DNA of 64,000 nt from Propionivibrio hellwigii (GTDB taxonomy: Bacteria; Pseudomonadota; Gammaproteobacteria; Burkholderiales; Rhodocyclaceae), in NCBI RefSeq assembly GCF_041770905.1, contig NZ_JBEUWX010000002.1:682001-746000 (forward strand), written 5' to 3'. The notes under the pieces are model-generated. The model was not told the origin of the DNA, did not search any database, and worked only from the letters and a program-made list of their open reading frames with translations. The position numbers and the translations under genes are program-made. The stretch's first letter is position 1. The number at the start of each line of letters is the position of its first letter. Positions 34,304 through 43,377 of the stretch are shown piece by piece.

Positions 34304-35113
34304 ATGAACGCAGCACAAAATAAAGACAAGATCGCCGATGTACAGAATCTCGCCGATACACGGCATATCGCCATCAACCGCGTCGGCATCAAATCCATCC
34401 GCCATCCCGTGCGCGTACGCGACCGCTCGGGCGGCGTGCAGCACACGGTAGCCGTCTTCAACATGTACGTCAATCTGCCGCACAATTTCAAGGGCACGCA
34501 CATGTCGCGCTTCGTCGAGATTCTCAACACCAACGAACGCGAAATTTCCATTGAGAATTTCCCGGCAATGCTGCATCAAATGGCGGAAAAGCTCGAAGCC
34601 GAAACTGGCCACATCGAAATGAATTTTCCGTATTTCATCCGCAAAGCGGCGCCGGTTTCCGGCGTTCAGAGCCTGATGGATTACGATGTCACGCTGATCG
34701 GCGAGATCAGTCAGGGCAAGATCGTCTCACAGGTCAAGGTCGTTGTTCCCGTCACCAGCTTGTGCCCCTGCTCCAAAAAAATCTCGGAGCGCGGTGCGCA
34801 CAACCAGCGATCGCACGTCACCGTCACCGCCAGCATCGACCAGCTTGTCTGGATCGAGGAAATCGTCCGCCTCGTCGAGGAAGTCGCTTCCTGCGAACTG
34901 TACAGCCTGCTCAAGCGGCCGGATGAAAAATATGTGACTGAACATGCCTACGACAACCCGAAATTCGTCGAGGACATGGTGCGCGACGTTGCCGCCCGCC
35001 TCAACGCCGAGCCGCGCATCTACGCCTACACCGTCGAATCGGAAAATTTCGAATCGATCCACAACCACTCGGCCTACGCCATGATCGAGAACGATAAAAA
35101 CCAGACTGCATAA
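34304..35113 (+). CDS. folE2: GTP cyclohydrolase I, FolE2 (type IB)
   Basis: Converts GTP to dihydroneopterin triphosphate, the first step of folate (and, in many bacteria, queuosine) synthesis. 269 aa. FolE2 enzymes are less strictly zinc-dependent than FolE. The metal cysteine is in VTSLCPCSKKISERGAHNQR and the conserved glutamate in IEENFPAMLHQMAEKLE-like sequence near 85. It follows dxs by 11 bases and is probably in the same transcript. The link to queG at 28 kb is functional only, not an operon. Confidence 0.95.
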   Translation: MNAAQNKDKIADVQNLADTRHIAINRVGIKSIRHPVRVRDRSGGVQHTVAVFNMYVNLPHNFKGTHMSRFVEILNTNEREISIENFPAMLHQMAEKLEAETGHIEMNFPYFIRKAAPVSGVQSLMDYDVTLIGEISQGKIVSQVKVVVPVTSLCPCSKKISERGAHNQRSHVTVTASIDQLVWIEEIVRLVEEVASCELYSLLKRPDEKYVTEHAYDNPKFVEDMVRDVAARLNAEPRIYAYTVESENFESIHNHSAYAMIENDKNQTA

Positions 35114-35277
35114 ATCATAAATGAAACCGCTCGACGATCCGCCTGCATCCACGTCCATCGGAATACTGAACGCTGCACGGACCGAACGATTGTCGCGCGC
35201 TACACAAACTACGCGCAGTACGTGCAATCACGCTAGAATAGCGCCCGCAGTACGGCGTCTTCTGGCCAGCCTGACAT

Positions 35278-35352
35278 CTCCTCGTAGCATAACGGATAGT
35301 GCACACGCCTCCTAAGCGTGCGATACAGGTTCGATTCCTGTCGAGGAGGCCA
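35278..35352 (+). tRNA. tRNA-Arg (anticodon CCT)
   Basis: Full cloverleaf: acceptor CTCCTCG/CGAGGAG, discriminator G, encoded CCA at 35350-35352; anticodon stem CACGC/GCGTG around loop CTCCTAA; T arm ACAGG-TTCGATT-CCTGT. The anticodon CCT reads AGG. 75 nt. A T-rich stretch (CGCCTTTTTCTTTTTG) follows and may terminate it. Confidence 0.96.
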
Positions 35353-35462
35353 ACGCCTTTTTCTTTTTGATTTCAGCTTTCCGCCGCTCGAACGCGCCGC
35401 CCTCGCCCTGGCAGTAAGGCGGCAATGAGAATGCATTGCCGATGTCGCGCATTCTGTCTTTT

Positions 35463-37130
35463 TCAGGAGCCAGTGAGCATCTCTCTGGCGTGCCGGCGGG
35501 TGATATCGGTAATCTCCACACCACCAAGCATACGGGCAATTTCCTCGATACGCGCGTTTTCATCAAGCGCATCAACACTGCTGCGGACGCTATCGCCCTC
35601 AAGATGCTTGGTCACCTGCCATTGCCATTCGGCGCAGGCCGCTACCTGCGGCAAATGGGTCACACACAATACCTGTCGCTCACGCCCGAGTTCGTGCAGT
35701 AGGCGTCCGACGACTTCGGCAACACCGCCGCCGATGCCAACATCCACCTCATCGAAAATCAGCGTCGGCACGCTTGCCGCCTGGCTGGTTACGACCTGGA
35801 TGGCCAGACTGATACGCGAAAGCTCACCGCCGGAAACGACCTTGGCAAGCGGGCGCGTTTCGTTGCCTGCCAAGCCGGAAACGCGAAATTCGACCTGCTC
35901 AAGGCCGTGCAGACCATGCGTCGTATCGACGTCAAGCGGTATCAGGCCGATCTCAAAACGCCCACTGCCAAGCGCCAACTGCCCCATAAGCCGGCTCACT
36001 TCACCGGCCAGTGTCTTGGCTGCCTTGGCGCGCTCCGCTGACAGGCGTTTGGCCGTTTTCAGATAGGCCGCCCTGGCAGCCTCGGTTTGTATGCGTAGCG
36101 CGTCGATATCGGCGTCGGCGGCAATTTCATCGAAGCGTCGCCGCCAATCAGCAAGCAGTCCGGGCAATGCTTCCGGCGAAACCCGGAACTTGCGGGCGCA
36201 ACTGAAAATAGCCTCGAGCCGCTTTTCCGCTTCGGATAAACGCTGTGGATCAAGGTCGATCCGCTCGGCATAGCGGCGCAGCGCGGATGCCGCTTCGTCC
36301 AGATCGGCTTGTGCCGAGGTAACGAGCGCTGCCGTTTCGGTCAGCGCAGGGTCATAACCAGTCAGTTCATCAAGCGTATGCGCCGCCGCGCCGAGCTGCG
36401 CCGAACAGGCCGAATCACCCTCGGCCAACAGGTCAACAATCTGGCGCGCACCTTCGATCAGGCGGGCTGCGTGCATCAGGCGTTGATGTTCGTGATTAAG
36501 CGCCTCCCATTCACCCGCGGAAAAACCCAGCATATCGAGTTCGCGGATTTGCAGGGCGAGCAGATCGCGCTCCTGCGCCGCCGTTTCCGCGCCATGCTGT
36601 ACAGCTTCCAGCCGCTCCTGCGCTTTACGCCAGGCTCGCCAGCTGGTGGCCACTTCATCAGCCAATGGACGCAGGCGCGCATGCGTATCGAGCAGATCGC
36701 GCTGTGCATCGCCGCGCAGCAACGACTGGTGGGCATGCTGACCATGAATATCAACAAGAAATTCCGCCGCTCGACGCAATTGCTGGAGCGTTACCGGCGA
36801 ACCGTTGAGGTAGGCGCGTGAACGGCCGCCAGCTTCGACGACGCGCCGCAGCAACAGTCCCTCCTCTGCCTCAACGGCAATATCATTTTCGCGCAACCAG
36901 TCGAGAAGTCCGGCTTGCGGCATGGAAAATTCAGCGCTGACTTCGGCGCGATCGCAGCCAACACGCACCAGTCCGCTGTCCGCACGTTCACCCAGCACGC
37001 AGGCCAGCGCATCAACGAGAATCGATTTACCGGCACCCGTTTCCCCCGTCAGCACGCTGAAACCAGGCTGAAAATCCAGTTCGAGGCGATCGACCAGGAC
37101 GAAATTCCGGATACTCAAACGATTCAGCAT
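35463..37130 (-). CDS. recN: DNA repair protein RecN
   Basis: SMC-like ATPase for double-strand break repair (555 aa, normal length). Walker A is GETGAGKSILVDAL (29-42); long coiled coils fill about 150-360; the C-terminal half has the signature SGGELSRISLAIQVV and Walker B PTLIFDEVDVGIGG. It starts 2 bases after the nadK stop, the common nadK-recN pair. I saw no LexA box within the visible upstream coding DNA. Confidence 0.97.
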   Translation of the reverse strand: MLNRLSIRNFVLVDRLELDFQPGFSVLTGETGAGKSILVDALACVLGERADSGLVRVGCDRAEVSAEFSMPQAGLLDWLRENDIAVEAEEGLLLRRVVEAGGRSRAYLNGSPVTLQQLRRAAEFLVDIHGQHAHQSLLRGDAQRDLLDTHARLRPLADEVATSWRAWRKAQERLEAVQHGAETAAQERDLLALQIRELDMLGFSAGEWEALNHEHQRLMHAARLIEGARQIVDLLAEGDSACSAQLGAAAHTLDELTGYDPALTETAALVTSAQADLDEAASALRRYAERIDLDPQRLSEAEKRLEAIFSCARKFRVSPEALPGLLADWRRRFDEIAADADIDALRIQTEAARAAYLKTAKRLSAERAKAAKTLAGEVSRLMGQLALGSGRFEIGLIPLDVDTTHGLHGLEQVEFRVSGLAGNETRPLAKVVSGGELSRISLAIQVVTSQAASVPTLIFDEVDVGIGGGVAEVVGRLLHELGRERQVLCVTHLPQVAACAEWQWQVTKHLEGDSVRSSVDALDENARIEEIARMLGGVEITDITRRHAREMLTGS

Positions 37131-37132
37131 GA

Positions 37133-38101
37133 TCAGCCGGAACAGTCCGCCCCGCCCATCAGATCATCCTGATCCTCAACCGACATCAGCGGCAGCACGT
37201 CGGGCTGCGCGCTCCAGTGCAGTTTTTCGCGCAACATGGTGAAATAGCTATAGCCGGGCGGATGCAGTAGACAGGCGGAAAATTCCGCCCGGCGGATACA
37301 TATGATGTCGCCAACGCGTAGATCAACGGCCATCTGTCCATCGCAATGCACCCGTGAGTCAATGGCGCGCAGGATGCGAACTTCGATCTGGCAGGCATCG
37401 CTCACCACGATGGGGCGGTTAGACAGTGCATGCGGGCACAGCGGTACCAACGCAATGCTGGAAACCTGCGGATGTTGAATCGGCCCGTTGGCCGAGAGTG
37501 AATAGGCGGTCGAGCCGGTCGGCGTGGAGACGATCAATCCGTCTGCACGCAGGTTAAAGACAAATTCACCGTCGATGAAAAGCTGCAGTTCGATCAGCCG
37601 GCCAAATGCGCCTTTATCAATGACGACTTCGTTGAGCGCTAGATGCTCGCTGAGTTTCTGCCCATTCCGGAAAATGCTGGCGACGAGCAGCTGGCGGCTT
37701 TCCGGGATGAAATGACCCGCCAGAAGATCATCCAGCACTGCCAGCATATCGCTGCGCGCAATATCGGTCATGAAACCGAGCCGTCCCTGGTTGACACCGA
37801 CCAGCGGCACGCCGAAGCGCGCCAACTGGCGGGCCGCATTGAGCATCGTACCATCGCCACCCAGTACGATGGCCAGATCGGCACGCTCGCCAATGGCGAT
37901 GAAATCGCCACAGGCCCAGGCCAAAATCTGTGGGCTGCCGGAATTTTCCGCGGTCGCTTTTTCAATCAGCACGGTCATGCCTCGCCGTTGCAGATCGTTG
38001 GCGAGTAAACACAGGGAATCGCTGATATCCCGGCTGTTGTATTTGCCGATCAGGGCGATCGTCCGCACACCGTTTGGAGGAAAAATAGCGCTGGCATTCA
38101 T
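37133..38101 (-). CDS. nadK: NAD kinase
   Basis: Phosphorylates NAD to NADP. 322 aa from the ATG at 38101 (MNASAIFPPNGVRTIALIGKY). It has the GGDGT motif (LGGDGTMLNAAR) and TPTGSTAYSLSANGP, the conserved NAD-binding block. A GTG-type upstream extension of 15 codons is open but unlikely. It precedes recN with a 2-base gap. Confidence 0.96.
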   Translation of the reverse strand: MNASAIFPPNGVRTIALIGKYNSRDISDSLCLLANDLQRRGMTVLIEKATAENSGSPQILAWACGDFIAIGERADLAIVLGGDGTMLNAARQLARFGVPLVGVNQGRLGFMTDIARSDMLAVLDDLLAGHFIPESRQLLVASIFRNGQKLSEHLALNEVVIDKGAFGRLIELQLFIDGEFVFNLRADGLIVSTPTGSTAYSLSANGPIQHPQVSSIALVPLCPHALSNRPIVVSDACQIEVRILRAIDSRVHCDGQMAVDLRVGDIICIRRAEFSACLLHPPGYSYFTMLREKLHWSAQPDVLPLMSVEDQDDLMGGADCSG

Positions 38102-38160
38102 GAGATCAATTAAACCACAAATCCGCCGGCAATAAGGCCCTCCCAAGCGACGCGGTAGAT

Positions 38161-39195
38161 TTACAGCAGGCGTTCTGCGCCTGAAAAATTAATTCTCGTT
38201 GTGGGCAGTTCTGAACGTGCGACGCGGCCGATGAAAAAAGCGCGCGAAGTATTGGGCACGCCGTTAAAAGTCACCTGTGTAAAGGCGACTTTGTGACCGA
38301 CCGTTAAGCTGTCTTCGGCCAGAATTTCATTGAGATGACTCAAGCGCAGGCGTTTGTGCTCAAAATCCAGGTAGCTTTGTACCGAAGAAAATGCCTCACA
38401 CAAACAGGTCAGCTCCGCTTCCAGCTGTGCTTGCACATCACCCAAACCTGCAAGCTGCTGCTCGCTCTCCTGAAATTGCGCCGTCAGCGCAGTATCCGAC
38501 ACGTTCTCCGCCGCAGAATCGGTATCGTCTGTCTGCTGGCTGTGCTGGCGCTTCAAATGCTCGCGCAGCAAGGCGTGCTGATCTTCCAGTATCTGCCGCG
38601 TTTTTCGCAGTTCGCCAATTCCCGTCATCGACTGTGCAATCAGATAATTCAGCCACTCGTCGTACACCTGCTGCCGCACCTCATGTTCTCCGGCTCCGCA
38701 AGACATCACCCAGGGTGAATCGAAACAGGCAATCCGGCGGGAAAGATCGGTCTGCGTTTCTATACCATGCGGCGACATGCCCTCAGCACTGCGCTCCCGA
38801 TAGGTCACGCCGAGCGCGAAATAGGCCGTATCCAGATCCGGGTGTTTGTCGAACAGGGTGCGCAGGCTGCCGGAAGCACCCAGCGTACGCGGCATATCCT
38901 CGGCCGTCGCAAAAAATGCACGCAATAGCGGCGTTTCCGCCCAATCGGCTGCGACCACGTCAATGCAGGCGGGGAGAAAACGCATCTGCGCATCCAGATA
39001 ATCGACGGCCTGCCGCACTGGTGCATCCAGTCGGTCACGACAGGCTTCCACTGATTTCAGGCGGGGATTGGTCTGCGCAATAGCAAAATCTACTGTTTTT
39101 GCGACATTGCGCGCCAGGCGCTCATCGAATGAGGCGCCAGTACGGGAATCTGTCGGATGTCCCAAAAGCCCCTTGAGCCAGCTAAAAGTACCCAT
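38161..39195 (-). CDS. Conserved-looking cytoplasmic protein of unknown function
   Basis: 344 aa; I do not recognise the family. No signal peptide or membrane helix. The N-terminal half (SFDERLARNVAKTVDFAIAQ to about 180) is mixed helical with CFDSPWVMSCG near 160. A coiled coil rich in Gln/Glu (about 185-270) follows, then a short C-terminal beta-like domain ending RINFSGAERLL. Codon use matches the neighbours, so it is likely native. It is upstream of nadK on the same strand, 60 bases away, and may share its transcript. ATG at 39198 or 39195. Confidence 0.65.
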   Translation of the reverse strand: MGTFSWLKGLLGHPTDSRTGASFDERLARNVAKTVDFAIAQTNPRLKSVEACRDRLDAPVRQAVDYLDAQMRFLPACIDVVAADWAETPLLRAFFATAEDMPRTLGASGSLRTLFDKHPDLDTAYFALGVTYRERSAEGMSPHGIETQTDLSRRIACFDSPWVMSCGAGEHEVRQQVYDEWLNYLIAQSMTGIGELRKTRQILEDQHALLREHLKRQHSQQTDDTDSAAENVSDTALTAQFQESEQQLAGLGDVQAQLEAELTCLCEAFSSVQSYLDFEHKRLRLSHLNEILAEDSLTVGHKVAFTQVTFNGVPNTSRAFFIGRVARSELPTTRINFSGAERLL

Positions 39196-39316
39196 CACAA
39201 CTCACCAATACGGATGCCGGTAATAAAAACAGATTTTTGTCACGCTGCCCACACGATGCGCAGAAAAAAGCGAGGCTGGTTCAGACACCCCCCTTATATA
39301 CGGAGTATCACCCTAT

Positions 39317-39643
39317 TCAGCGCCGGTCGATCAGCGGCGGGTCTTCGGCTTTTTCACACCGCTTACCGCCAAGCACATGAATCAGCAACAGCCAGGCTTG
39401 AAAAAATATACCGGCAACCATTCCAGGCAGAAAGGCTTTGGATGTCGCCAATAATTGTGCAAAAAGGCCGCCAATCACATAGCCGACAGGTATAAATGGA
39501 AACGTAACAAAAAGGCCAATATCGGCGAAACGTCCGCCAAGTTTCTGCGAAAGAGGGAAAAGCAGGGCATATACGACAAGCCCGAGCATCTGCCAGCAGT
39601 TTAAAGTGAAAAAACGTCCACTCCACCCACGCTCCCGCGCCAT
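39317..39643 (-). CDS. Small membrane protein of unknown function
   Basis: 108 aa from the ATG at 39643 (MARERGWSGRFFTLNCWQML). Two or three hydrophobic helices: about 18-36, 44-66 (IGLFVTFPFIPVGYVIGGLFA) and 73-92 (LPGMVAGIFFQAWLLLIHVLG). The C-terminus is charged. The longer open frame extends over the purA 3' end and is not credible. It lies 101 bases after purA on the same strand. No family recognised. Confidence 0.6.
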   Translation of the reverse strand: MARERGWSGRFFTLNCWQMLGLVVYALLFPLSQKLGGRFADIGLFVTFPFIPVGYVIGGLFAQLLATSKAFLPGMVAGIFFQAWLLLIHVLGGKRCEKAEDPPLIDRR

Positions 39644-39744
39644 TTGAACGCCCCTGCTTCTCCACGAGATCTTGTTGTCGTTCGCCAAAATCTGGCCGGC
39701 TCTGCGCCATACAATCGCCTGCGCTATGCCGCCTATTCTATTGC

Positions 39745-41052
39745 TCAGTCGAATGGGTGGCGACGCAGAATGGTTTCGCTGCGCTCCGGCCCCGTCGAGA
39801 TGATATCGATCGGAATGTCGCATAGAGTTTCAATACGCGCCAGATACGCCTGAGCAGCTTTCGGCAGCGCCGCGTAAGAGGTGGCGCCGAAGGTCGATTC
39901 GCTCCAACCGGGCAGGGTTTCGAATATCGGCTCACACCCTGCCACTTCATCAGAACCTATCGGCAGCATAGCAAGCATCTTGCCATCCTTCCGGTAGCCG
40001 GTGCAGATCTTCAGTTCCGTCAGGCCATCGAGCACATCGAGTTTGGTGATGCACAGCCCCGTCACACCGTTGATCTGGGCCGAACGCCGCAGAGCCGGCA
40101 CGTCAAACCAGCCGCAGCGGCGCTTGCGCCCGGTCACGGTACCGAATTCCATTCCTTTGGTCGACATCTGCCAGCCCGGCGTACCTTCCGTGTCAATATC
40201 AAGCTCGCTTGGAAAAGGACCGCCGCCAACCCGCGTACAGTAGGCTTTGGTGATGCCGAGAATGTAGTTGAGCATGCCCGGTCCAATGCCTGCGCCCGCC
40301 GCTGCCTGGCCGGCAACACAGTTGGACGAGGTGACGAAAGGATAGGTGCCATGGTCGATATCGAGCAGTGAACCCTGCGCTCCTTCAAACAGCATGTTGT
40401 GACCCGCCTTGTAAGCGGCATTTAGTGCAGCCGATACGTCAGTCACCATGGGGCGAATCTGCTCGGCATCGAGCAAAGTCTGTTTAAGAACGGCTTCGCC
40501 ATCAACGGCTTCTGCATGCAGATAGTGTGTCAGAACGAAGTTGTAATACTCGAGATTTTCTTTGAGTTTTTCGGCAAAGCGTTCAGGATGGAAAAGGTCG
40601 TATACGCGCAATGCACGCCGCGCAACCTTGTCCTCAAACGTGGGGCCAATACCTTTGCCGGTCGTGCCGATTTTTTTGTCGGCACTTTTGGCGGCTTCGC
40701 GCGCCCGGTCAAGTGCGATGTGATATGGCAACACCAGCGGGCATCCGGGGCTGATTTTCAGGCGCGAGCGCACTTCGATGCCGCCCGCCTCCAACTGGGC
40801 AATTTCACTCAGCAGATGATGGATATCGAGAACGACGCCATTGCCGATATAACAGGTGATGCCTGCGCGGGCAATGCCGGAAGGTACGAGATTGAGCTTA
40901 TATACCTTGTCGCCGACGACCAGGGTATGACCCGCGTTATGTCCGCCTTGGAAGCGTACGACGCCACTGGCACGATCAGTCAACCAGTCGACAATTTTCC
41001 CCTTGCCTTCATCGCCCCACTGAGTACCGACGACCACTACATTTTTTGCCAT
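39745..41052 (-). CDS. purA: Adenylosuccinate synthetase
   Basis: GTP-dependent ligation of IMP and aspartate, the committed step to AMP. 435 aa from the ATG at 41052. GTQWGDEGKGKIVD is the N-terminal GTP/IMP loop, HNAGHTL the catalytic histidine region, and QGSLLDIDHGTYPFVTSSN the conserved mid-section. An ATG five codons upstream (41067) is alternative. It follows hisZ by about 110 bases, the standard betaproteobacterial hflKC-hisZ-purA order. Confidence 0.98.
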   Translation of the reverse strand: MAKNVVVVGTQWGDEGKGKIVDWLTDRASGVVRFQGGHNAGHTLVVGDKVYKLNLVPSGIARAGITCYIGNGVVLDIHHLLSEIAQLEAGGIEVRSRLKISPGCPLVLPYHIALDRAREAAKSADKKIGTTGKGIGPTFEDKVARRALRVYDLFHPERFAEKLKENLEYYNFVLTHYLHAEAVDGEAVLKQTLLDAEQIRPMVTDVSAALNAAYKAGHNMLFEGAQGSLLDIDHGTYPFVTSSNCVAGQAAAGAGIGPGMLNYILGITKAYCTRVGGGPFPSELDIDTEGTPGWQMSTKGMEFGTVTGRKRRCGWFDVPALRRSAQINGVTGLCITKLDVLDGLTELKICTGYRKDGKMLAMLPIGSDEVAGCEPIFETLPGWSESTFGATSYAALPKAAQAYLARIETLCDIPIDIISTGPERSETILRRHPFD

Positions 41053-41163
41053 GTCATTCCTCGCCATTCGTAAGCCTTAAGTTGTGCCTGGTGAGTCATT
41101 TGCCCTGTGTAGCCACCCACCGTCCGAACCATACAGTCCAACGACTTTTCCACTAACACTTTA

Positions 41164-42312
41164 CTACAGCCCTACTACCCTCCACTCGTCGGCATCTTCG
41201 ACTAGCCGGCGATCGCACGAGCGGCTCTCATCAGCACGCTCCCCCGGCAATAATTCGATGACGATTTCGCCCTGCGCCCGCAAGGCAGCAATGCTGGCCG
41301 CCAGCGCCGCATCCGTCGGCCTCCGGGGGGCGAGGATCGCCGGCTCGGCCTGCCGCGGCAAATCGGAAAGCTGGGCGATCCGGCGCAGATCGAGCGAAAA
41401 CCCGGTCGCCGGTCGGGCGCGCCCGAAACTCGCACCGACACCGTCATACCGGCCGCCACGCGCGATGACTTCGGCGTGTGCAGGGGCATACACGGTAAAC
41501 ACAGTTCCGTTGTGATAATAGTAGCCGTGCAGCTCAGCGAGATCGAACGAAAACGCCAACGACGGCAATGCGGTGCGAAGCCGCTTTAATGTTGCCAGCG
41601 CTTCGCCGATCGCAGGTAGTGGCGGCAGCTGCCCGGCTGCCTGGTCGAGTAATTCGTCGCCACCGTAAAGCTCGGGCAGACGAATCAATGCCGACCGCCA
41701 GGGTTCAGCAAACTGTGCGCAATAATCGTGCAGACCGGGGACATCCTTGGCTTGCAGCAGGTGCAGCAATGTATGTTCGGCAACATGGTCAAGGCGGGCT
41801 GCCTCCGCCAGTGCCTGAAAAACACCGACGTGGCCAATGTCAATATGCGACCCGGCAATGCCGGCAGTGGCCAGCGCCGCGTCAAGCAGACGAATGATTT
41901 CCAGATCAGCCTCAATGCCGGCATAACCGAACAACTCGGCGCCAAGCTGGATAACCTCACGACTGGCTGCCTGCGATGCCGGCAAGGTATGCAAGACACT
42001 GCCGCAATAACACAGCCGGGTCACGCCCTGCCGGTTAAGCAAATGCGCATCGATACGCGCCATTTGCGGTGTCATATCGGCGCGCAGTCCCAGTGTACGC
42101 CCGGAAAGCTGATCGACGAGCTTGAAAGTGCGCAGACGGAGATCGGACCCCGTGCCGGTCAGCAGTGAATCAAGGTATTCGAGCAAAGGGGGTTGCACCA
42201 GCTCATAACCGTGCCCGCGAAATAGATCAAAAAGCGCTCGGCGCAACCGTTCAATCGCGGCTGCTTCATTGGGCAGCACATCGGCAATGTAATCAGGAAG
42301 CAGCCAGTTCAT
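41164..42312 (-). CDS. hisZ: ATP phosphoribosyltransferase regulatory subunit HisZ
   Basis: HisRS-like paralogue without aminoacylation activity that joins short-form HisG to make the first enzyme of histidine synthesis. 382 aa, lacking the anticodon-binding domain of HisS. It keeps class II motif remnants (motif 2 TLGLRADMTPQMARIDA; a GGRYDGVGASFGR stretch) but not the full HisS set. hisG is not in the window. It overlaps the DUF2065 stop by four bases. Confidence 0.94.
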   Translation of the reverse strand: MNWLLPDYIADVLPNEAAAIERLRRALFDLFRGHGYELVQPPLLEYLDSLLTGTGSDLRLRTFKLVDQLSGRTLGLRADMTPQMARIDAHLLNRQGVTRLCYCGSVLHTLPASQAASREVIQLGAELFGYAGIEADLEIIRLLDAALATAGIAGSHIDIGHVGVFQALAEAARLDHVAEHTLLHLLQAKDVPGLHDYCAQFAEPWRSALIRLPELYGGDELLDQAAGQLPPLPAIGEALATLKRLRTALPSLAFSFDLAELHGYYYHNGTVFTVYAPAHAEVIARGGRYDGVGASFGRARPATGFSLDLRRIAQLSDLPRQAEPAILAPRRPTDAALAASIAALRAQGEIVIELLPGERADESRSCDRRLVEDADEWRVVGL

Positions 42313-42494
42313 TGCAACACCATCAGCAAAACAATGCCAACCAGCATTGAGGTCAGTCCAATAAAACGAATCTGTCCGTCGCGCATCTGAGTCAGCTGGC
42401 GAAACATCTCGCGCCAGGTTGTCGGTGCAAGAAACGGCAGGATGCCTTCGAGCACCAACATTAGGGCGCAGGCAGTAAGCAGACTATCGGTCAT
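42309..42494 (-). CDS. DUF2065 small membrane protein (YjeT-like)
   Basis: 61 aa with two hydrophobic helices (about 5-24 and 42-60) and the central WREMFRQLTQMRDGQIRFIG typical of YjeT/DUF2065. Members are regularly found between hflC and hisZ or purA; function not established. It overlaps hflC by 11 bases and hisZ by 4. Confidence 0.88.
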   Translation of the reverse strand: MTDSLLTACALMLVLEGILPFLAPTTWREMFRQLTQMRDGQIRFIGLTSMLVGIVLLMVLQ

Positions 42495-43377
42495 TGGCAG
42501 GGTTTTTCACCGCACCTCCGGCATTCTTCATGTATTTGAAAAACTCGGAATTCGGCTCGACGACGATCACGTCACTCTTGTTTCCAAAGCTACCGCGGTA
42601 CGCCTCCATGCTCCGGTAAAAGGCATAAAACTCCGGCGACTGGCTGAATGCCTGCGCATAAATCGCCGCCGCCTTGGCATCGCCTTCACCCTTGACCTTC
42701 TGAGCGTCGCGATAAGCTTCGGCAACAATCACCTCGCGTTGCCTGTCAGCATCCGCACGAATCTTTTCGGCCTCGGCCGCACCTTCCGAACGCAATTCAT
42801 TGGCAACACGCTTGCGTTCCGCTTCCATACGGCTATAAACGGACTCGCTGACTTCGGTTGGCAAATCGACGCGCTTGAGGCGGACATCAATAATTTGAAC
42901 GCCGATCTTGCGGGCATCGAGATCCGCCTTGTCGCGCATTTCTTCCATGATCTTGTCGCGCTCGCCGGAAACGACCTCATGCACCGTGCGTTTGCCGAAT
43001 TCTTCGCGCAGACCGGCGTTGACCGTCTGCGACAACCGCGTCCTGGCACCCGCTTCATCGCCCACAGACACGTAGTACAGCTTGGGATCGACAATTTTCC
43101 ATTTGACGAAGGAGTCGACGAGAACGTTCTTTTTCTCCGACGTAATAAAACGCTCGGGCTCGGGTGAATCGAGCGTCAGAATGCGTTTGTCGAAAAAGCG
43201 TACATTCTGGATCAGCGGCCACTTGAAATACAGCCCCGGATCGGCGATTACTTTCTTGACTTCACCAAGCTGGAAAACGATAGCGTATTGGCGCTGATCG
43301 ACCGTAAAAATCATCGACGCGGCAACCACCAGCACAACAACCAGAATACTGGCAACGGCATTGATTCCCTGGCGCAT
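42484..43377 (-). CDS. hflC: Protease modulator HflC
   Basis: SPFH/prohibitin-family inner-membrane protein (297 aa). With HflK it forms a large cage around FtsH and limits degradation of membrane proteins. A single N-terminal helix (about 9-27) is followed by the SPFH domain and a long helical region rich in Arg/Glu/Ala (about 190-260). Its first base overlaps the last base of the hflK stop (TAATG), so translation is coupled. Confidence 0.96.
   Translation of the reverse strand: MRQGINAVASILVVVLVVAASMIFTVDQRQYAIVFQLGEVKKVIADPGLYFKWPLIQNVRFFDKRILTLDSPEPERFITSEKKNVLVDSFVKWKIVDPKLYYVSVGDEAGARTRLSQTVNAGLREEFGKRTVHEVVSGERDKIMEEMRDKADLDARKIGVQIIDVRLKRVDLPTEVSESVYSRMEAERKRVANELRSEGAAEAEKIRADADRQREVIVAEAYRDAQKVKGEGDAKAAAIYAQAFSQSPEFYAFYRSMEAYRGSFGNKSDVIVVEPNSEFFKYMKNAGGAVKNPANDR

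Noticed and set aside
35121..35315. 64-codon plus-strand frame after folE2
   Set aside because: It runs into tRNA-Arg and has no family character.
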